Assembly (NCBI RefSeq): GCF_029379315.1
Contig: NZ_JAQYWQ010000054.1
Location: 1 to 43,305, forward strand
Source: Nostoc sp. S13
Lineage (GTDB): Bacteria > Cyanobacteriota > Cyanobacteriia > Cyanobacteriales > Nostocaceae
Reading direction: 5' to 3'
DNA: 43,305 nt
In this document: positions 43,171 through 43,305 of the stretch, piece by piece
How positions within the stretch are numbered: the stretch's first letter is position 1
How the letters are laid out: each line of letters starts with the position of its first letter
Notes under the pieces: model-generated
Database searches by the model: none
What the model was told of the DNA's origin: nothing
The model's input: the letters and a program-made list of their open reading frames with translations, nothing else
Position numbers and translations under genes: made by a program

Positions 43171-43305
43171 ACTGGGGACTGGGGACTGGAAACTAGGGAG
43201 TTGATTTTGTAGAAAATGCTCCCAAAGTTTTTTATCAAACAGAATTCAGGTGCCAGTCGCCAGAATTCACTTGGGTATTTTGTGCGACTGGTGGATGAAT
43301 AAACG

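Overview
The window looks like a chromosomal segment of a filamentous, Nostoc-type cyanobacterium. The evidence is frequent GCGATCGC (HIP1) octamers, a cyanobacterial-type glutamate-cysteine ligase, heptameric short tandem repeats (TTTTGGA, AAAATCT, GGGCATG types), small palindromic dispersed repeats, an orthocaspase-like protein, PRC-barrel/DUF2382 proteins and a large beta-roll (RTX-type) protein. This is inferred from content; no species was identified.

Layout. 1-5.5 kb: gshA, trmL, a long structured leader followed by a LysM/M23 cell-wall peptidase, and tRNA-Met. 5.5-11.7 kb: an Rpn/DUF4351-type gene broken by a nonsense codon and by a dispersed repeat, a glycogen debranching enzyme carrying two in-frame dispersed repeats, two peroxiredoxin-type genes, a 133-bp MITE-like element and a decayed GST. 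11.7-15.5 kb: mnmA, a ParD/ParE-type toxin-antitoxin pair that appears to share an operon with an HNH-nuclease protein, and a Uma2-type gene with one nonsense codon. 15.7-23 kb: sat (ATP sulfurylase), an orthocaspase with both catalytic residues replaced (YS type), two PRC/DUF2382 stress-type genes and an inward-rectifier K+ channel. 23.5-27.6 kb: a 1351-residue beta-roll protein. 27.6-28.9 kb: decayed DNA. 28.9-30.6 kb: a DUF1400-type alpha/beta hydrolase.

30.7-39.4 kb is the most interesting part and looks like a peptide secretion locus. It has a 102-bp tandem repeat, a possible heme-oxygenase-like protein, a divergent HlyD membrane-fusion gene and an AT-rich region ending in a near-consensus promoter. 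Then come six tandem, nearly identical genes for about 100-residue peptides. Each has a classical double-glycine leader (L-12, T-11, E-8, L-4, GG) followed by a Lys/Pro segment, a Thr run and a Gly-Gly-X domain resembling PGRS or polyglycine-II proteins. A decayed precursor, a seventh divergent precursor (LCGG leader, collagen-like GKKG repeats) and a peptidase-C39 ABC transporter follow. The likely working model is that C39 cleaves after GG and exports the Gly-rich peptides with the HlyD protein. There is no lanthionine, YcaO or radical-SAM enzyme in the window and the cores of the six contain no Cys, so the products look more like structural or adhesive peptides than classical modified bacteriocins. 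That is inference.

40.3-43.2 kb: a short-chain dehydrogenase and a GH57-family glycoside hydrolase, ordinary cyanobacterial genes.

A second theme is repeat invasion of genes. Dispersed palindromic or heptamer repeats lie in frame inside the debranching enzyme (two copies) and the orthocaspase (one), and one truncates the Rpn-type gene.
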